This document shows, one piece after another, positions 18,268-27,623 of a DNA stretch of 64,000 nt. The notes beneath the pieces were generated by a model that was given only the letters and a program-made list of their open reading frames with translations, was not told where the DNA came from and did not search any database. Numbering within the stretch: position 1 is the first letter of the stretch; the number at the start of each line of letters is the position of its first letter. The position numbers and the translations under genes were made by a program. This stretch comes from Calditrichia bacterium (lineage in GTDB: Bacteria > Calditrichota > Calditrichia > RBG-13-44-9 > J075), in assembly GCA_028284905.1 (NCBI GenBank), contig JANQQU010000043.1:186001-250000 (forward strand), written 5' to 3'.

Positions 18268-21200
18268 ATGCAACGCTGGATAAAAATATCATTGATTTCT
18301 ATGGCCGGGATGGGCGGATTGTTTCTGCTGATTTTGGCGTTTACCCAGACCGGTATCTTTCGCAACTGGCTGAAGGAACAGGTGATTGCTGCCACGAATC
18401 CCATGCTGAATGGTGAACTGCGGATCGATGCACTCGATGGCAGTCTTTTCAGTAGCCTGGAAATCAATGGATTATACATTTATGACAGTAACGAAGATAC
18501 TGTTGCCGCGGTAAAACGCATTTACGCCGATTATGCGTTTTGGGATCTGCTGAGCGGCACAGTATGGCTGGATTCTGTGATTATCGATCAACCCCGGCTA
18601 TACCTGGCAGAACTGCCGGATAGCAGCTGGAATGTTGCTCATCTGGTAAAAACTGACAGCACTGCGCCACCACCGGACACCAGCAATTCGCCACTTGGCT
18701 GGGCAATCGAGTTAAGGCAATTCGATTTGCGTAACGGACATATCTATCTTCGTTCCGAAAATGAATTGATCCCAGAAAAAGTGCAGCGGATTAATAGCCG
18801 TTTCTCGGCTAGCTACCGGGATGACCAACAAGCTTTTACTTTGGCGCATTTCAGCTTTGCAACACTCCGCCCGGATTTTCAGCTGAACGAGGTTAGTTTT
18901 AAAGTTGCTATGCAGGAATCGTCCATTCATTTGGAAGATTTAATAGTGAAAAGCGCTGCGAATCAGTTGACGGGAGCGTTGCTCTATACAACGCCGGAGG
19001 ATACCAACACCCATGCCGAAATATCGACTGATCCGCTGGTCTTTCAGGAGTTTGAGTTTGCCATGCCGGATATCCATTTGAAGGTTCGGCCAAAGATAGA
19101 TCTCGTCGTTGATGTTCGTAAAGATTCCCTGGAATTCACCCTGGATATTCTGGAAAATAATCGTGGCATAGCATTAAAAGGGGGCGTTTCCCCGGTGAGC
19201 CGCTTTCTTGATAATTCCGTTAAACGACCTTGCTACGGAATCTCCGGAAATATACGTGCATTGGATCTTGCCCATTGGATGAACGACACAACGATGGCGC
19301 ATCTTATCAATGGCGATTTTTGGTTGCAGGGCTGTGGGATCGAGCCGGGTGACGCGGTGCTGGCTAGCAATCTAACGCTTTCCAATAGTGTCTTCAATGG
19401 TTTGGCAGTGGACAAGCTTGCCTTAAATGGCAGTTATAAGAATCGCAATGGCGCAGCAAAACTGCAAATAGATGGTGGCTTTGGAAATGTTCGCGCAAAT
19501 TTGCAGGCGCGGGATGTCCTCGATCAACAGCAATTTAAGGCGCAGCTAAATGCCCGAAATATTAACCTGGCTGCGATCAATGCGGATGATTCCCTGCAAA
19601 GCGATATCGATGCATTTGCAACCATCGATGGGGCGGGATTCGATCCGGCAGAAACTGTTTTTCGTTCTACCTTTCATCTCCGGCCATCCACAATTATGGA
19701 TTTATCGCTGGATACCATGTTTAGCGTAGTTACTGGGGTTGGGCAGGATTATCGGATCGATACGTTGGATCTTAAAACGCCCTACTTAAGTGCTGCGCTT
19801 TCCGGGAAAGCCAATCCTGATGCAGAGACAAACATCGCTTTCACGGGCCAACTTGGTGAGCTGAATTTGTTAAAACATTTTGCCGGCGCGGATTCCCTGG
19901 CAGCATCCGGGAAAATAAGCGGAAACATTTCCGGCCGGGGAAATGATTGGCAACTGGCAAGTGCTTTTGGCTTCAAAGAAATTGTTTTTAATGAAGTTGC
20001 GATTTCAAATATCGACGGAGCGCTAGATGCCTCCAGCGACCTGAAAAAATTTGCAGCGAATACAGTCGTCGATGTCCGGGAAACAAGTGTCGGGACTTTT
20101 CTGCTTGATCACTTGCAGCTTAACGTGGATGCAACGGATGAACAAACAAATTTGCTATTAAGCTTCAGGAATGCTGATAGCCTAAGTGGTATAGTTAATT
20201 CTGCTTTTATTCCGGGAGATGTCGCTGAAGTGCAACTGCCGGAAATAGACCTTAAATATCGCGAACTGCACTGGCAGGGTGGGGGAGCGGAGATGAAAAT
20301 TCTCCTTGATGCTGATGAGGTCATTTTTGAAGATATTCGTTTAGCCGCTCCCCATCGCGAAGGCGGTGAGCAATACCTGCACCTCGATGGCAGCTTTAGC
20401 ATGACCGGGGAAGAAAGCCTGAAGTTGGAAATTGTGAATGTGGACATCGCGCCGTTAGCTGCAATTGCACAAAGCGAGATCCCGGTTGGAGGCAATTTTA
20501 ATGCGCAGATGTTACTTGCTGGGAATGCAGATGCACCAATCCTTGATGGACACTTTGGCATATCTAATGGTTCGGTCGCCTCAATGAAATATGAATCTTT
20601 CCATACCCGTTTTGACTATGCCCGGGAAAAATTTTCCTGGCGCAGTGGATTCCGTCCCGCCAGTGAAGACAGTATCAACCTTAACGGCTACTTTCCACTC
20701 AACCTTGCCTTGAATAACACCGGCGATGTGATTTTCAGTGATCGCCCGCTGGAAATTGTTTTGCATACTGCCGGATTTGCACTGTCCCAATTAAATGCTA
20801 CGCCAGAAAGTGTTGAGACGCTGAAGGGGACAATCACCAGTGACCTGCGAGTGACAAATACTTTAAATGATATCCGTACCAATGGATATTTTCGCCTGCA
20901 GGAAGGTGTTCTGCAAGCGTCGGCGTTTGGACTGGATTATGAGCAAATGTTGGTGGATGTTAGTGCCGACAGTGCCCGTATCAATTTGAATAATCTGCAA
21001 ATCCATCGCGAGGAAGGATTGCTAAAAGCAAATGGGCATGTAGCATTTGACAGTAGCCTGGTTAGTGGACAAATACGCACGACGCTCTTTGAAATGACCG
21101 CAGATAACTTTGTCGTCGCCCGCAACAATGACTTCGAGATTCAAATCTCCGGTAACAGCAAAATTGCCGGTGCGCCGGAAGCCTTGGAATATGGCGGAGG

Positions 21201-22155
21201 TATAGAAATCCTTCGCTCCAGTGTTTACCTGCCTGCATTTATTGATGAAACACCTCCGCCGGTATACGACGATGCCTATCCCATGCTGGTAGCCGCTACT
21301 CAAAAAGATAGTTTGCTGCAGGATGGTGTTGCGGCGGATTCAATTGTCAATCCAGATGCAGCGGATGCTACCTCGGAGATTTTCGAGAATTTGCGTGGTT
21401 CCCTGAAACTGAGTATTCCCCGCAATACCTGGATTAAAAGCAAGGAAATGCGCATGGAATTGTCCGGCGACTTGGACATCGTTAAAAACGGGCCGGAATT
21501 TGAAATTTTTGGCCCGGTTGAAATTATGCGTGGGCATTACGAAATGCTTGGACGCCGCTTCACCGTTCAGGAAGGCGTGCTCACATTCCAGGGCGGTAGC
21601 GAATACGATCCGAATGTACTATTAGTTGCCGATCATGTTTTCCGCACTGCTTCCCGGGATAAGAAAACGCTCACCTTAAAAGTAACTGGCACGGCCTTTC
21701 AACCGGTTATTTCATTTTTGCTGGATGAAGACGCGATTAACGAAGGTGATGCTATTGCCTATTTGTTCTTTGGCCGTTCAATGGATGAATTGACATCTTC
21801 GCAAAAATCCGGCATAGCCAGCGAGGAAAGTGGTTTGGCAGAACAAGGCGTTTCAGCAGGGATAGGGATGGCAACAGCGATGGTGACGCAGGCAGTCGGG
21901 CGAAAATTCAACCTCGATTATATAGAATTAAAAGGTGAGGACAATTGGCAGAAAGCGACTTTTGTTGCCGGGAAATATATCACCAACGACCTGTTTATGA
22001 GCTATGAGCGGGATATCGATTTTACACAGTCTGAGCAATCCGGCGATGAAACAATTTCTCTGGAATATGAATTGATTCGCCATCTCTATTTGCAACTGAT
22101 TCAGGGCAGTCCAACGAAAAGCGGGGCGGAATTAATCCTGAAAATTGAAAGATAG
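18268..22155 (+). CDS. tamB: TamB-like translocation/assembly and lipid-transport protein (DUF490)
   Basis: 1295 residues. An N-terminal transmembrane anchor spans about residues 7-27. A very long periplasmic stretch of repeated beta strands with frequent Asp and Asn follows, as in AsmA-like and VPS13-like lipid-channel proteins. The last 300 residues match the TamB domain: GHYEMLGRRFTVQEGVL, FQGGSEYDPN, AIAYLFFGRS, and a C-terminal strand with LSLEYEL and GAELILKIER. TamB spans the periplasm between the inner membrane and TamA. It begins 102 nt after tamA on the same strand. Length is within the family range. Confidence 0.93.
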   Translation: MQRWIKISLISMAGMGGLFLLILAFTQTGIFRNWLKEQVIAATNPMLNGELRIDALDGSLFSSLEINGLYIYDSNEDTVAAVKRIYADYAFWDLLSGTVWLDSVIIDQPRLYLAELPDSSWNVAHLVKTDSTAPPPDTSNSPLGWAIELRQFDLRNGHIYLRSENELIPEKVQRINSRFSASYRDDQQAFTLAHFSFATLRPDFQLNEVSFKVAMQESSIHLEDLIVKSAANQLTGALLYTTPEDTNTHAEISTDPLVFQEFEFAMPDIHLKVRPKIDLVVDVRKDSLEFTLDILENNRGIALKGGVSPVSRFLDNSVKRPCYGISGNIRALDLAHWMNDTTMAHLINGDFWLQGCGIEPGDAVLASNLTLSNSVFNGLAVDKLALNGSYKNRNGAAKLQIDGGFGNVRANLQARDVLDQQQFKAQLNARNINLAAINADDSLQSDIDAFATIDGAGFDPAETVFRSTFHLRPSTIMDLSLDTMFSVVTGVGQDYRIDTLDLKTPYLSAALSGKANPDAETNIAFTGQLGELNLLKHFAGADSLAASGKISGNISGRGNDWQLASAFGFKEIVFNEVAISNIDGALDASSDLKKFAANTVVDVRETSVGTFLLDHLQLNVDATDEQTNLLLSFRNADSLSGIVNSAFIPGDVAEVQLPEIDLKYRELHWQGGGAEMKILLDADEVIFEDIRLAAPHREGGEQYLHLDGSFSMTGEESLKLEIVNVDIAPLAAIAQSEIPVGGNFNAQMLLAGNADAPILDGHFGISNGSVASMKYESFHTRFDYAREKFSWRSGFRPASEDSINLNGYFPLNLALNNTGDVIFSDRPLEIVLHTAGFALSQLNATPESVETLKGTITSDLRVTNTLNDIRTNGYFRLQEGVLQASAFGLDYEQMLVDVSADSARINLNNLQIHREEGLLKANGHVAFDSSLVSGQIRTTLFEMTADNFVVARNNDFEIQISGNSKIAGAPEALEYGGGIEILRSSVYLPAFIDETPPPVYDDAYPMLVAATQKDSLLQDGVAADSIVNPDAADATSEIFENLRGSLKLSIPRNTWIKSKEMRMELSGDLDIVKNGPEFEIFGPVEIMRGHYEMLGRRFTVQEGVLTFQGGSEYDPNVLLVADHVFRTASRDKKTLTLKVTGTAFQPVISFLLDEDAINEGDAIAYLFFGRSMDELTSSQKSGIASEESGLAEQGVSAGIGMATAMVTQAVGRKFNLDYIELKGEDNWQKATFVAGKYITNDLFMSYERDIDFTQSEQSGDETISLEYELIRHLYLQLIQGSPTKSGAELILKIER

Positions 22156-22240
22156 CTGCGAATTAAGTATATTTATCTATTGCAATTAAGCGCGTACTTG
22201 TCTTATTTATTTTGAATGAAATAATACTCAAGGAGCTTCC

Positions 22241-22885
22241 ATGGATCTCGAACAGGGCATGCTAAAACCGAAATACGTTGAACTACACCGGAATTGCCTG
22301 GCAGCGCTTCAGGAAAAGTATACTGTCGAAAAGATTGTGAATAATCATTTCACCAAGCTGGAAAATTTCCTGGAAGATTATTATCTCTATCGTCCCTACA
22401 ATATCCAAATGCTTCTGGAGGCGCACTGGATTCGTCAGGATGGCTTAAAAGTGGTTCATTGTCTGATTGCTACGGATAAACTCTCTTCGGAACTGGGAGA
22501 AGAAGTAGAACATGAAAAGCCAGTCTTAACAGACCCTTATCAATTTTTCCTGATCGACCTGAAGAAAGATTATGGGAAAGCGCTGATCCGCCCGGAGACC
22601 TTTGGGGATAAAGTTTTTGAAGTGCTCATTCAGCAGGAAATTGATTTCCCTGAACATCCCGGTTTTAGCGATAAATATTATTTTTACACCGATGAGGACA
22701 ACAAAGAGAAAACCCGCGCTGCGATGACCCCGGAAATTCTTGAAACGATATATCAATACGATGATCTGACAATTCAGATTGTTCGAAATATCATGCTGGT
22801 TAAACGCCTGCGTCGCATTACCCCGGAAGATTGTCAGGAGCTGGCAGCGTTTTCATTCCAGCTAAAAGCAAGTCTGAAAAAATAG
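22241..22885 (+). CDS. Uncharacterised cytosolic protein
   Basis: 214 residues, no signal or membrane segment. AAGGAG precedes the ATG by 6 nt. The N-terminal third is helical (LHRNCLAALQEKYTVEKIV), the middle is beta-rich, and the segment near residue 145 (FSDKYYFYTDEDNKEKTRAA) precedes helices rich in Ile and Leu. The arrangement of Phe-rich strand, acidic turn and following helix resembles the second half of the 8084-8695 protein, so the two may share a fold. Not assigned to a family. It follows tamB by 85 nt and may be cotranscribed. Confidence 0.7.
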   Translation: MDLEQGMLKPKYVELHRNCLAALQEKYTVEKIVNNHFTKLENFLEDYYLYRPYNIQMLLEAHWIRQDGLKVVHCLIATDKLSSELGEEVEHEKPVLTDPYQFFLIDLKKDYGKALIRPETFGDKVFEVLIQQEIDFPEHPGFSDKYYFYTDEDNKEKTRAAMTPEILETIYQYDDLTIQIVRNIMLVKRLRRITPEDCQELAAFSFQLKASLKK

Positions 22886-23155
22886 AACTCTATCATTAAA
22901 ATTTTCTCCGACTTCTGATGCTTCCTTATCAGTTGCCGGGAAGATTTACATTTTGGTGAAAATCATAATAACTTAAAATATATCCGCCTGTTTCGCGGGC
23001 AAAAACAACTATCCGCAATTCTGCTGACATTAGTATCCCTCGTGATTAGGTAATATCCAATTCACTTCAATTTTTTCTTCCCCAACACTTAATAAAATTT
23101 GCAAATTGAGCGGGAAATATTAACTTAGTAACCTTGACTTAAAAGTGGGAATTAT

Positions 23156-23896
23156 ATGACCGATTTTACCTATCAGTTACCGGGATTAAAAGACAAAGTC
23201 GCCATTGTTACCGGCCATAAATTTGGCATTGGAAAAGCAGCTGCGGCATTATTATCGCAATTAGGCGTGAAGGTCGCTGGCTTTGACTTGCCGGAAGTAG
23301 ATTTAAACGATCTGGCAGCCATCGATGGTCACGTTGCGAGAGTGAAAGCAGAGTATGGCAGAATTGATATCCTCGTCAACAACGCCGGTATAACAAATAT
23401 GGGCGATATTGTCGAAACACCACTTAGCGAAGTGGAAGATGTATTGACAGTGAATCTGAAAGCCGCTTTTATGATGATGAAGGCGGCAATCCCGGCAATG
23501 ATTGAACAGGGCAAGGGATCGATTATCAATAACGCTAGCGACCAGGCGCTGATTGGTAAGCGCTTCAGTGCCATTTATGGCGCCAGTAAGGCGGGGTTGG
23601 CTCAGTTGACAAAGAGTGCCTGTCTCGATTGGGGACAGCATAATATCCGCGTCAATTGCATCGCGCCGGGCAGCACAGATACACCAATGCTGCGTCGGGT
23701 GTTGAAGGAACTCCATGATCGCTATCCGAATATCTATCCGAAAGACAGCGAATCTTTTTACAAGTCTTCCATCCCATTGGGGCGATTCGCAGATCCTTCG
23801 GAAATTGCCTGGGTGATAGCATTTTTAGCCAGTGATGCCGCCTCTTTTGTAAACGGCACAATTATTCCTGTTGATGGAGGTTTTACAGCCCAATGA
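23156..23896 (+). CDS. Short-chain dehydrogenase/reductase (first of an overlapping pair)
   Basis: 246 residues of the classical SDR family. The cofactor motif TGHKFGIG is at about residues 19-26, NNAG near 77, and the catalytic Ser, Tyr and Lys are in NNASDQ and YGASK. Typical end: DAASFVNGTIIPVDGGFTAQ. The protein acts on a hydroxyl or keto group of an unknown substrate with NAD(P). Its last bases overlap the next gene by 4 nt (ATGA), so the two SDRs are translationally coupled. Confidence 0.9.
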   Translation: MTDFTYQLPGLKDKVAIVTGHKFGIGKAAAALLSQLGVKVAGFDLPEVDLNDLAAIDGHVARVKAEYGRIDILVNNAGITNMGDIVETPLSEVEDVLTVNLKAAFMMMKAAIPAMIEQGKGSIINNASDQALIGKRFSAIYGASKAGLAQLTKSACLDWGQHNIRVNCIAPGSTDTPMLRRVLKELHDRYPNIYPKDSESFYKSSIPLGRFADPSEIAWVIAFLASDAASFVNGTIIPVDGGFTAQ

Positions 23897-24618
23897 TTGA
23901 AAGTAGAAAAACTGTGCTGATTACCGGTGGCTCCCGGGGGATTGGCAAAGCGTTAGTTGAGCGTTTTAAGGCTGAAGGGGGGCAGGTAGCAACCTGTGCG
24001 ACAGCGCTTAAAAACCTGCAGGATTCATCAGCGGATTTTACTTTTGCCTGTGATGTCGGCTCAGTGGATTCCGTGAAAGCGGGGATCGCTGCCGTAAAAG
24101 AGCGTTTCTCGAATATTGATGTGTTGATTAACAATGCTGGCTTGGCCGGCACTTCTTCGTTGAATCCGGAAGAGGATGACTGCCACTGGCATCGCATTAT
24201 CGATGTGAACTTACACGGCACTTACTATCTGTGTAAATATGCATTACCGCTGTTGCGGGATAACGGGCGGATTATTAATGTTGCTTCGGTACTGGGGCTT
24301 AAAAGTGTGCCGGATCAGGCAGCATATTGCGCTGCAAAACATGGCGTCGTCGGTTTAACGAAAAGTCTGGCATCGATGTTGGCCTCCCGGCGAATTACCG
24401 TCAACGCGATTTGCCCTGGCTGGGTGGAGACGGATATGGCGCGCGGGCGATTCGAAGAGTTGGATTTAACACTGGCGTCAGTGCATCAGTCCGTGCCGAT
24501 CGGAGAAATTACGCAACCGGATGAAGTCGCAGAAATGGCAATTTATCTCGCCAGCCCGGCTGCTGGAAAAGTAACCGGCCAATCGTTGGTCATCGATGCT
24601 GGTTCGATGCTTTGGTAG
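23893..24618 (+). CDS. Short-chain dehydrogenase/reductase (second of pair), FabG-like
   Basis: 241 residues. Cofactor motif TGGSRGIG at residues 11-18, NNAG near 79, catalytic Ser in NVASV and YCAAK active site. The end (VTGQSLVIDAGSMLW) suits a FabG-type or sugar-alcohol SDR. The ATG overlaps the preceding SDR stop in ATGA. Two linked SDRs with different specificities often act in succession on one sugar or sugar acid; which one is not visible here. Confidence 0.9.
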   Translation: MIESRKTVLITGGSRGIGKALVERFKAEGGQVATCATALKNLQDSSADFTFACDVGSVDSVKAGIAAVKERFSNIDVLINNAGLAGTSSLNPEEDDCHWHRIIDVNLHGTYYLCKYALPLLRDNGRIINVASVLGLKSVPDQAAYCAAKHGVVGLTKSLASMLASRRITVNAICPGWVETDMARGRFEELDLTLASVHQSVPIGEITQPDEVAEMAIYLASPAAGKVTGQSLVIDAGSMLW

Positions 24619-24648
24619 TTTTTTCGAAATAATAGAAGACAAGTTTAT

Positions 24649-24746
24649 AGCCACAGATAAACACTGATTTACACGGATAGTATCTCTTATAAATAATTTG
24701 ACATTGTACTTTATTTCATCCGTGAACATCAGTGAAATCCGTGGCT
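24649..24746. repeat. Palindromic intergenic element of the CCACAGAT type
   Basis: Left arm 24649-24678 begins AGCCACAGATAAACACTGAT and right arm 24718-24746 is its imperfect reverse complement (read inverted, AGCCACGGATTTCACTGATG). Both end in CACGGAT. The 39-nt middle is AT-rich. The whole would fold into one long hairpin. It resembles CCACAGAT-type palindromic intergenic repeats that I have seen in many bacterial genomes. It lies between the SDR pair and the cytochrome gene. Confidence 0.7.
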
Positions 24747-24790
24747 AAAAAAATTGTATCACTAACAATCTGTGCATTAGCGGAGTTTTC

Positions 24791-27622
24791 ATGGCAGCAA
24801 AAAAACAACGATCTTTTCTTAAACTTACCGCAATTTCTGTCTTATTAATTGTCGCTAACAGTATTTATTTGCTCGGCTTTGGCGGCGCAAGTTTCTTCTA
24901 TATTTTTAATATTCTTCTGCACCTCGGTTTAGGAGTTTTAGTTACAATCGGTGGTGCCTTGCTCCTGCGACGTGTTTTTCCGGAAGCGATGAAAGGAAAA
25001 GGCGTTTCTCTGTTTGTTGTTGGGGCGATCCTTTTTGTCGTCAGCGTTGTTAGCGGTATTGCGATTATTATTTGGGGAAATTCCAGCAAAACCGCGCTAT
25101 TGCTGCACGGACATATTTTTGCCAGTTTTTTTAGTGTGATTTTACTTCTGCTGTGGATGTGGGGGAGTGGCCGCCTGGCATCCGTTAGTAGCGGTGTTAA
25201 ATTTGGTAGTGCCATTGCCCTGGTCGCTGTTGTTGTCGCGACAATCATCGGTAGTGAGATCTCCGATGCCCAATATGCGATTAATAATCCCGGACTTTTA
25301 CCGGCAACATTGGAAGAAGAAGCAATGGGCGGAAAGGATGGCCCCTTCTTTCCCAGCGCATCCGCGACCAGCGACGGTAAATTAATTCCCGCGAACTTTT
25401 TCACCGATTCGAAAAGCTGTGCCCGTTCCGGCTGCCATCCGGATATCTACGAACAATGGGAATCTTCGGCCCATCATTTTTCATCTTTCAATAATCAGTG
25501 GTACCGCAAATCGATTGAATACATGCAGGAAATTACCGGACCGGAAGCCGCCAAATGGTGCAGTGGCTGTCACGATCCGGCCTTGCTGTTTAGCGGACAG
25601 ATGGATATGTTAGTCAAGGATTTCATCGATAAGCCGGAAGCACATGCCGGCTTGGGATGCGTTGCTTGTCATAATATTGTCGGTGTGCAAAACACGATGG
25701 GGAATGGTGCTTACGTCATCGAATATCCCGAATTACATGATATGCTTGCCAGCAATAATAAGTTTATCCAGATGGTCCATGATTTTATCCTGAAGATCGA
25801 CCCGGAACCGCATAAACGCACTTTCATGAAGCCGTTTCATACCCGCCAAACTGCGGAGTTCTGCTCTTCCTGTCATAAAGTACATCTGGATGTGCCAGTG
25901 AATAACTATCGCTGGGTACGTGGCTTTAATACCTACGATAACTGGCAAGCCAGTGGGGTTTCCGGGCAGGGCGCCCGTTCATTCTATTATCCGCAATCGC
26001 CGCAGGATTGCGCCAGTTGCCACATGCCCGAGGTGGCTTCGAATGATGCCGGCAATGTCGATGGCAAGGTTCATAACCATCGCTTCCTTGCTGCAAATAC
26101 CGCTTTACCGGTGGCGAACAAGGACACGCTTCAACTGGCATTGACGGAAGCTTTTCTGAAAGCGCGCCAGCTGACTCTGGATGTTTTTGCCGTTAGTGAG
26201 TCTGTACCTATCACTGATGAAGGCAGCGGTAATCGCTTTGGCGAACAAGGCGCGGCACTAGCTACTTCTTTTGCCGTGGGAGAAGAATCCGGGTTCTCCA
26301 TTGGCGGCGGCCGGGGAATTACCGGTGGCGTCAGTAAAATTGTTGCACCGTTGCAAGACGGCATGCAGGTGCTGAAGCGCGGTGAATCAGTGCGTCTGGA
26401 TGTTGTTGTGCGCACTCGCGGTATCGGGCACTTCTTTCCCTCCGGCACGGTTGATGCTCAGGAAGCCTGGCTGGAAGTGAAAGCCGTCGATAGTCGCGGT
26501 AAAACCATCTTTTGGAGCGGCGCTGTGGCCGATGATGGGAAAGGGCCGGTCGATCCCTCCGCGCATTTTTATCGCAACATGATGCTCGATGCAAAAGGAA
26601 ACCTGATCAACAAGCGGAATGCCTTTGCGAGTCGTTCAGTGCTTTACGTGAATCTAATTCCACCCGGGGCGGCTGATATCGGCCATTATCGCCTGAACAT
26701 ACCAAAAGATTGTGGCGATGAGGTAACTATTACTGCTAAGCTCCATTATCGCAAATTCAACTGGTGGCATACCCAATGGGCTTATGCCGGCGAGCGCGAT
26801 CCGAATCAACCAAATTATGAAGCGACCCGTGATTATGATAACGGCAATTGGAAATTTACCGGCAATTTGGAGAATGTCTCCGGAAAGTTGAAAGAAATTC
26901 CGGTGCTTCCAATCGTGACCATGGGCGAAGATTCCTTAACCTTAAAAGTGGCTGGTCGTACCCAGGCATTAGTCAGTGAAGGTAACAGCATTAAAAAAGA
27001 TCGGGAAGCCTGGAATGACTATGGTATTGGATTATTATTAGAAGGAGATTTGAAAGGGGCAGAGCGCGCTTTCCGGCAGGTGACGCATTTGGAACCGGAA
27101 TATGTCGACGGCTGGATTAATCTTGCCCGAATTTATCTCCGCGAGGGAAATCTGGACAAAGCGGAAAGCGTATTGGATAGCGCCGATGCCTACGATTCCA
27201 ATTTCCACAAAAACAAATTCTTCCGGGGGCTATACTACAAAGCGAATGGTGATTATGAACTCGCGCTGAAAGAATTAAAAGCAGTGGCCGATCTTTATCC
27301 GAAAGACCGGGTCGTGCAAAACCAAATTGGACGAATCTACTTTCTGGATTCCCAGCCGGAGGTGGCAATTCCTTACTTTGAAAGTGCCTTGTTGATCGAT
27401 AGTGAAGATTTAATGGCGCATTATAATCTGATGCTTTGCTACCGGGCGGTGGGAAATATGGAAAAATCCCAGGCGCATGAAACTCGCTACCTGCGCTATA
27501 AAGCCGATGAATCCGCCCGGGCAATTTCCCAGGAATACCGCCAGAATAATCCGCATGATAACAATGAAGCGCAGGCTATTCATGAGCATCAGTCCATGGA
27601 CCTGAAAAAAATCAAGCGGTAG
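24791..27622 (+). CDS. Membrane-bound pentaheme cytochrome c with C-terminal TPR domain
   Basis: 943 residues. Four or five transmembrane segments fill residues 12-155, including a His-containing one (LLLHGHIFASFF). A periplasmic multiheme domain follows, with five c-type sites: CARSGCH (CX4CH) near residue 209, CSGCH near 256, CVACH near 289, CSSCH near 357 and CASCH near 407. The first is in the cytochrome c554-like context 'CHPDIYEQW'. A beta-rich domain spans about 470-720, and three to four TPR repeats span about 735-900 (AWNDYGIGLLLEGDLKGAERAF onward). Likely an electron-transfer protein in respiration, with the TPR part recruiting partners. GGAG precedes the ATG. Confidence 0.88.
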   Translation: MAAKKQRSFLKLTAISVLLIVANSIYLLGFGGASFFYIFNILLHLGLGVLVTIGGALLLRRVFPEAMKGKGVSLFVVGAILFVVSVVSGIAIIIWGNSSKTALLLHGHIFASFFSVILLLLWMWGSGRLASVSSGVKFGSAIALVAVVVATIIGSEISDAQYAINNPGLLPATLEEEAMGGKDGPFFPSASATSDGKLIPANFFTDSKSCARSGCHPDIYEQWESSAHHFSSFNNQWYRKSIEYMQEITGPEAAKWCSGCHDPALLFSGQMDMLVKDFIDKPEAHAGLGCVACHNIVGVQNTMGNGAYVIEYPELHDMLASNNKFIQMVHDFILKIDPEPHKRTFMKPFHTRQTAEFCSSCHKVHLDVPVNNYRWVRGFNTYDNWQASGVSGQGARSFYYPQSPQDCASCHMPEVASNDAGNVDGKVHNHRFLAANTALPVANKDTLQLALTEAFLKARQLTLDVFAVSESVPITDEGSGNRFGEQGAALATSFAVGEESGFSIGGGRGITGGVSKIVAPLQDGMQVLKRGESVRLDVVVRTRGIGHFFPSGTVDAQEAWLEVKAVDSRGKTIFWSGAVADDGKGPVDPSAHFYRNMMLDAKGNLINKRNAFASRSVLYVNLIPPGAADIGHYRLNIPKDCGDEVTITAKLHYRKFNWWHTQWAYAGERDPNQPNYEATRDYDNGNWKFTGNLENVSGKLKEIPVLPIVTMGEDSLTLKVAGRTQALVSEGNSIKKDREAWNDYGIGLLLEGDLKGAERAFRQVTHLEPEYVDGWINLARIYLREGNLDKAESVLDSADAYDSNFHKNKFFRGLYYKANGDYELALKELKAVADLYPKDRVVQNQIGRIYFLDSQPEVAIPYFESALLIDSEDLMAHYNLMLCYRAVGNMEKSQAHETRYLRYKADESARAISQEYRQNNPHDNNEAQAIHEHQSMDLKKIKR

Positions 27623-27623
27623 A

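Noticed and set aside
20109-20561. 150-codon minus-strand ORF inside tamB
   Set aside because: Antisense shadow of a well-supported gene, Ser/Pro/Cys-rich composition typical of a non-coding frame.
24898-25404. 168-codon minus-strand ORF opposite the cytochrome N-terminus
   Set aside because: Antisense to membrane segments, which often leave open antisense frames.
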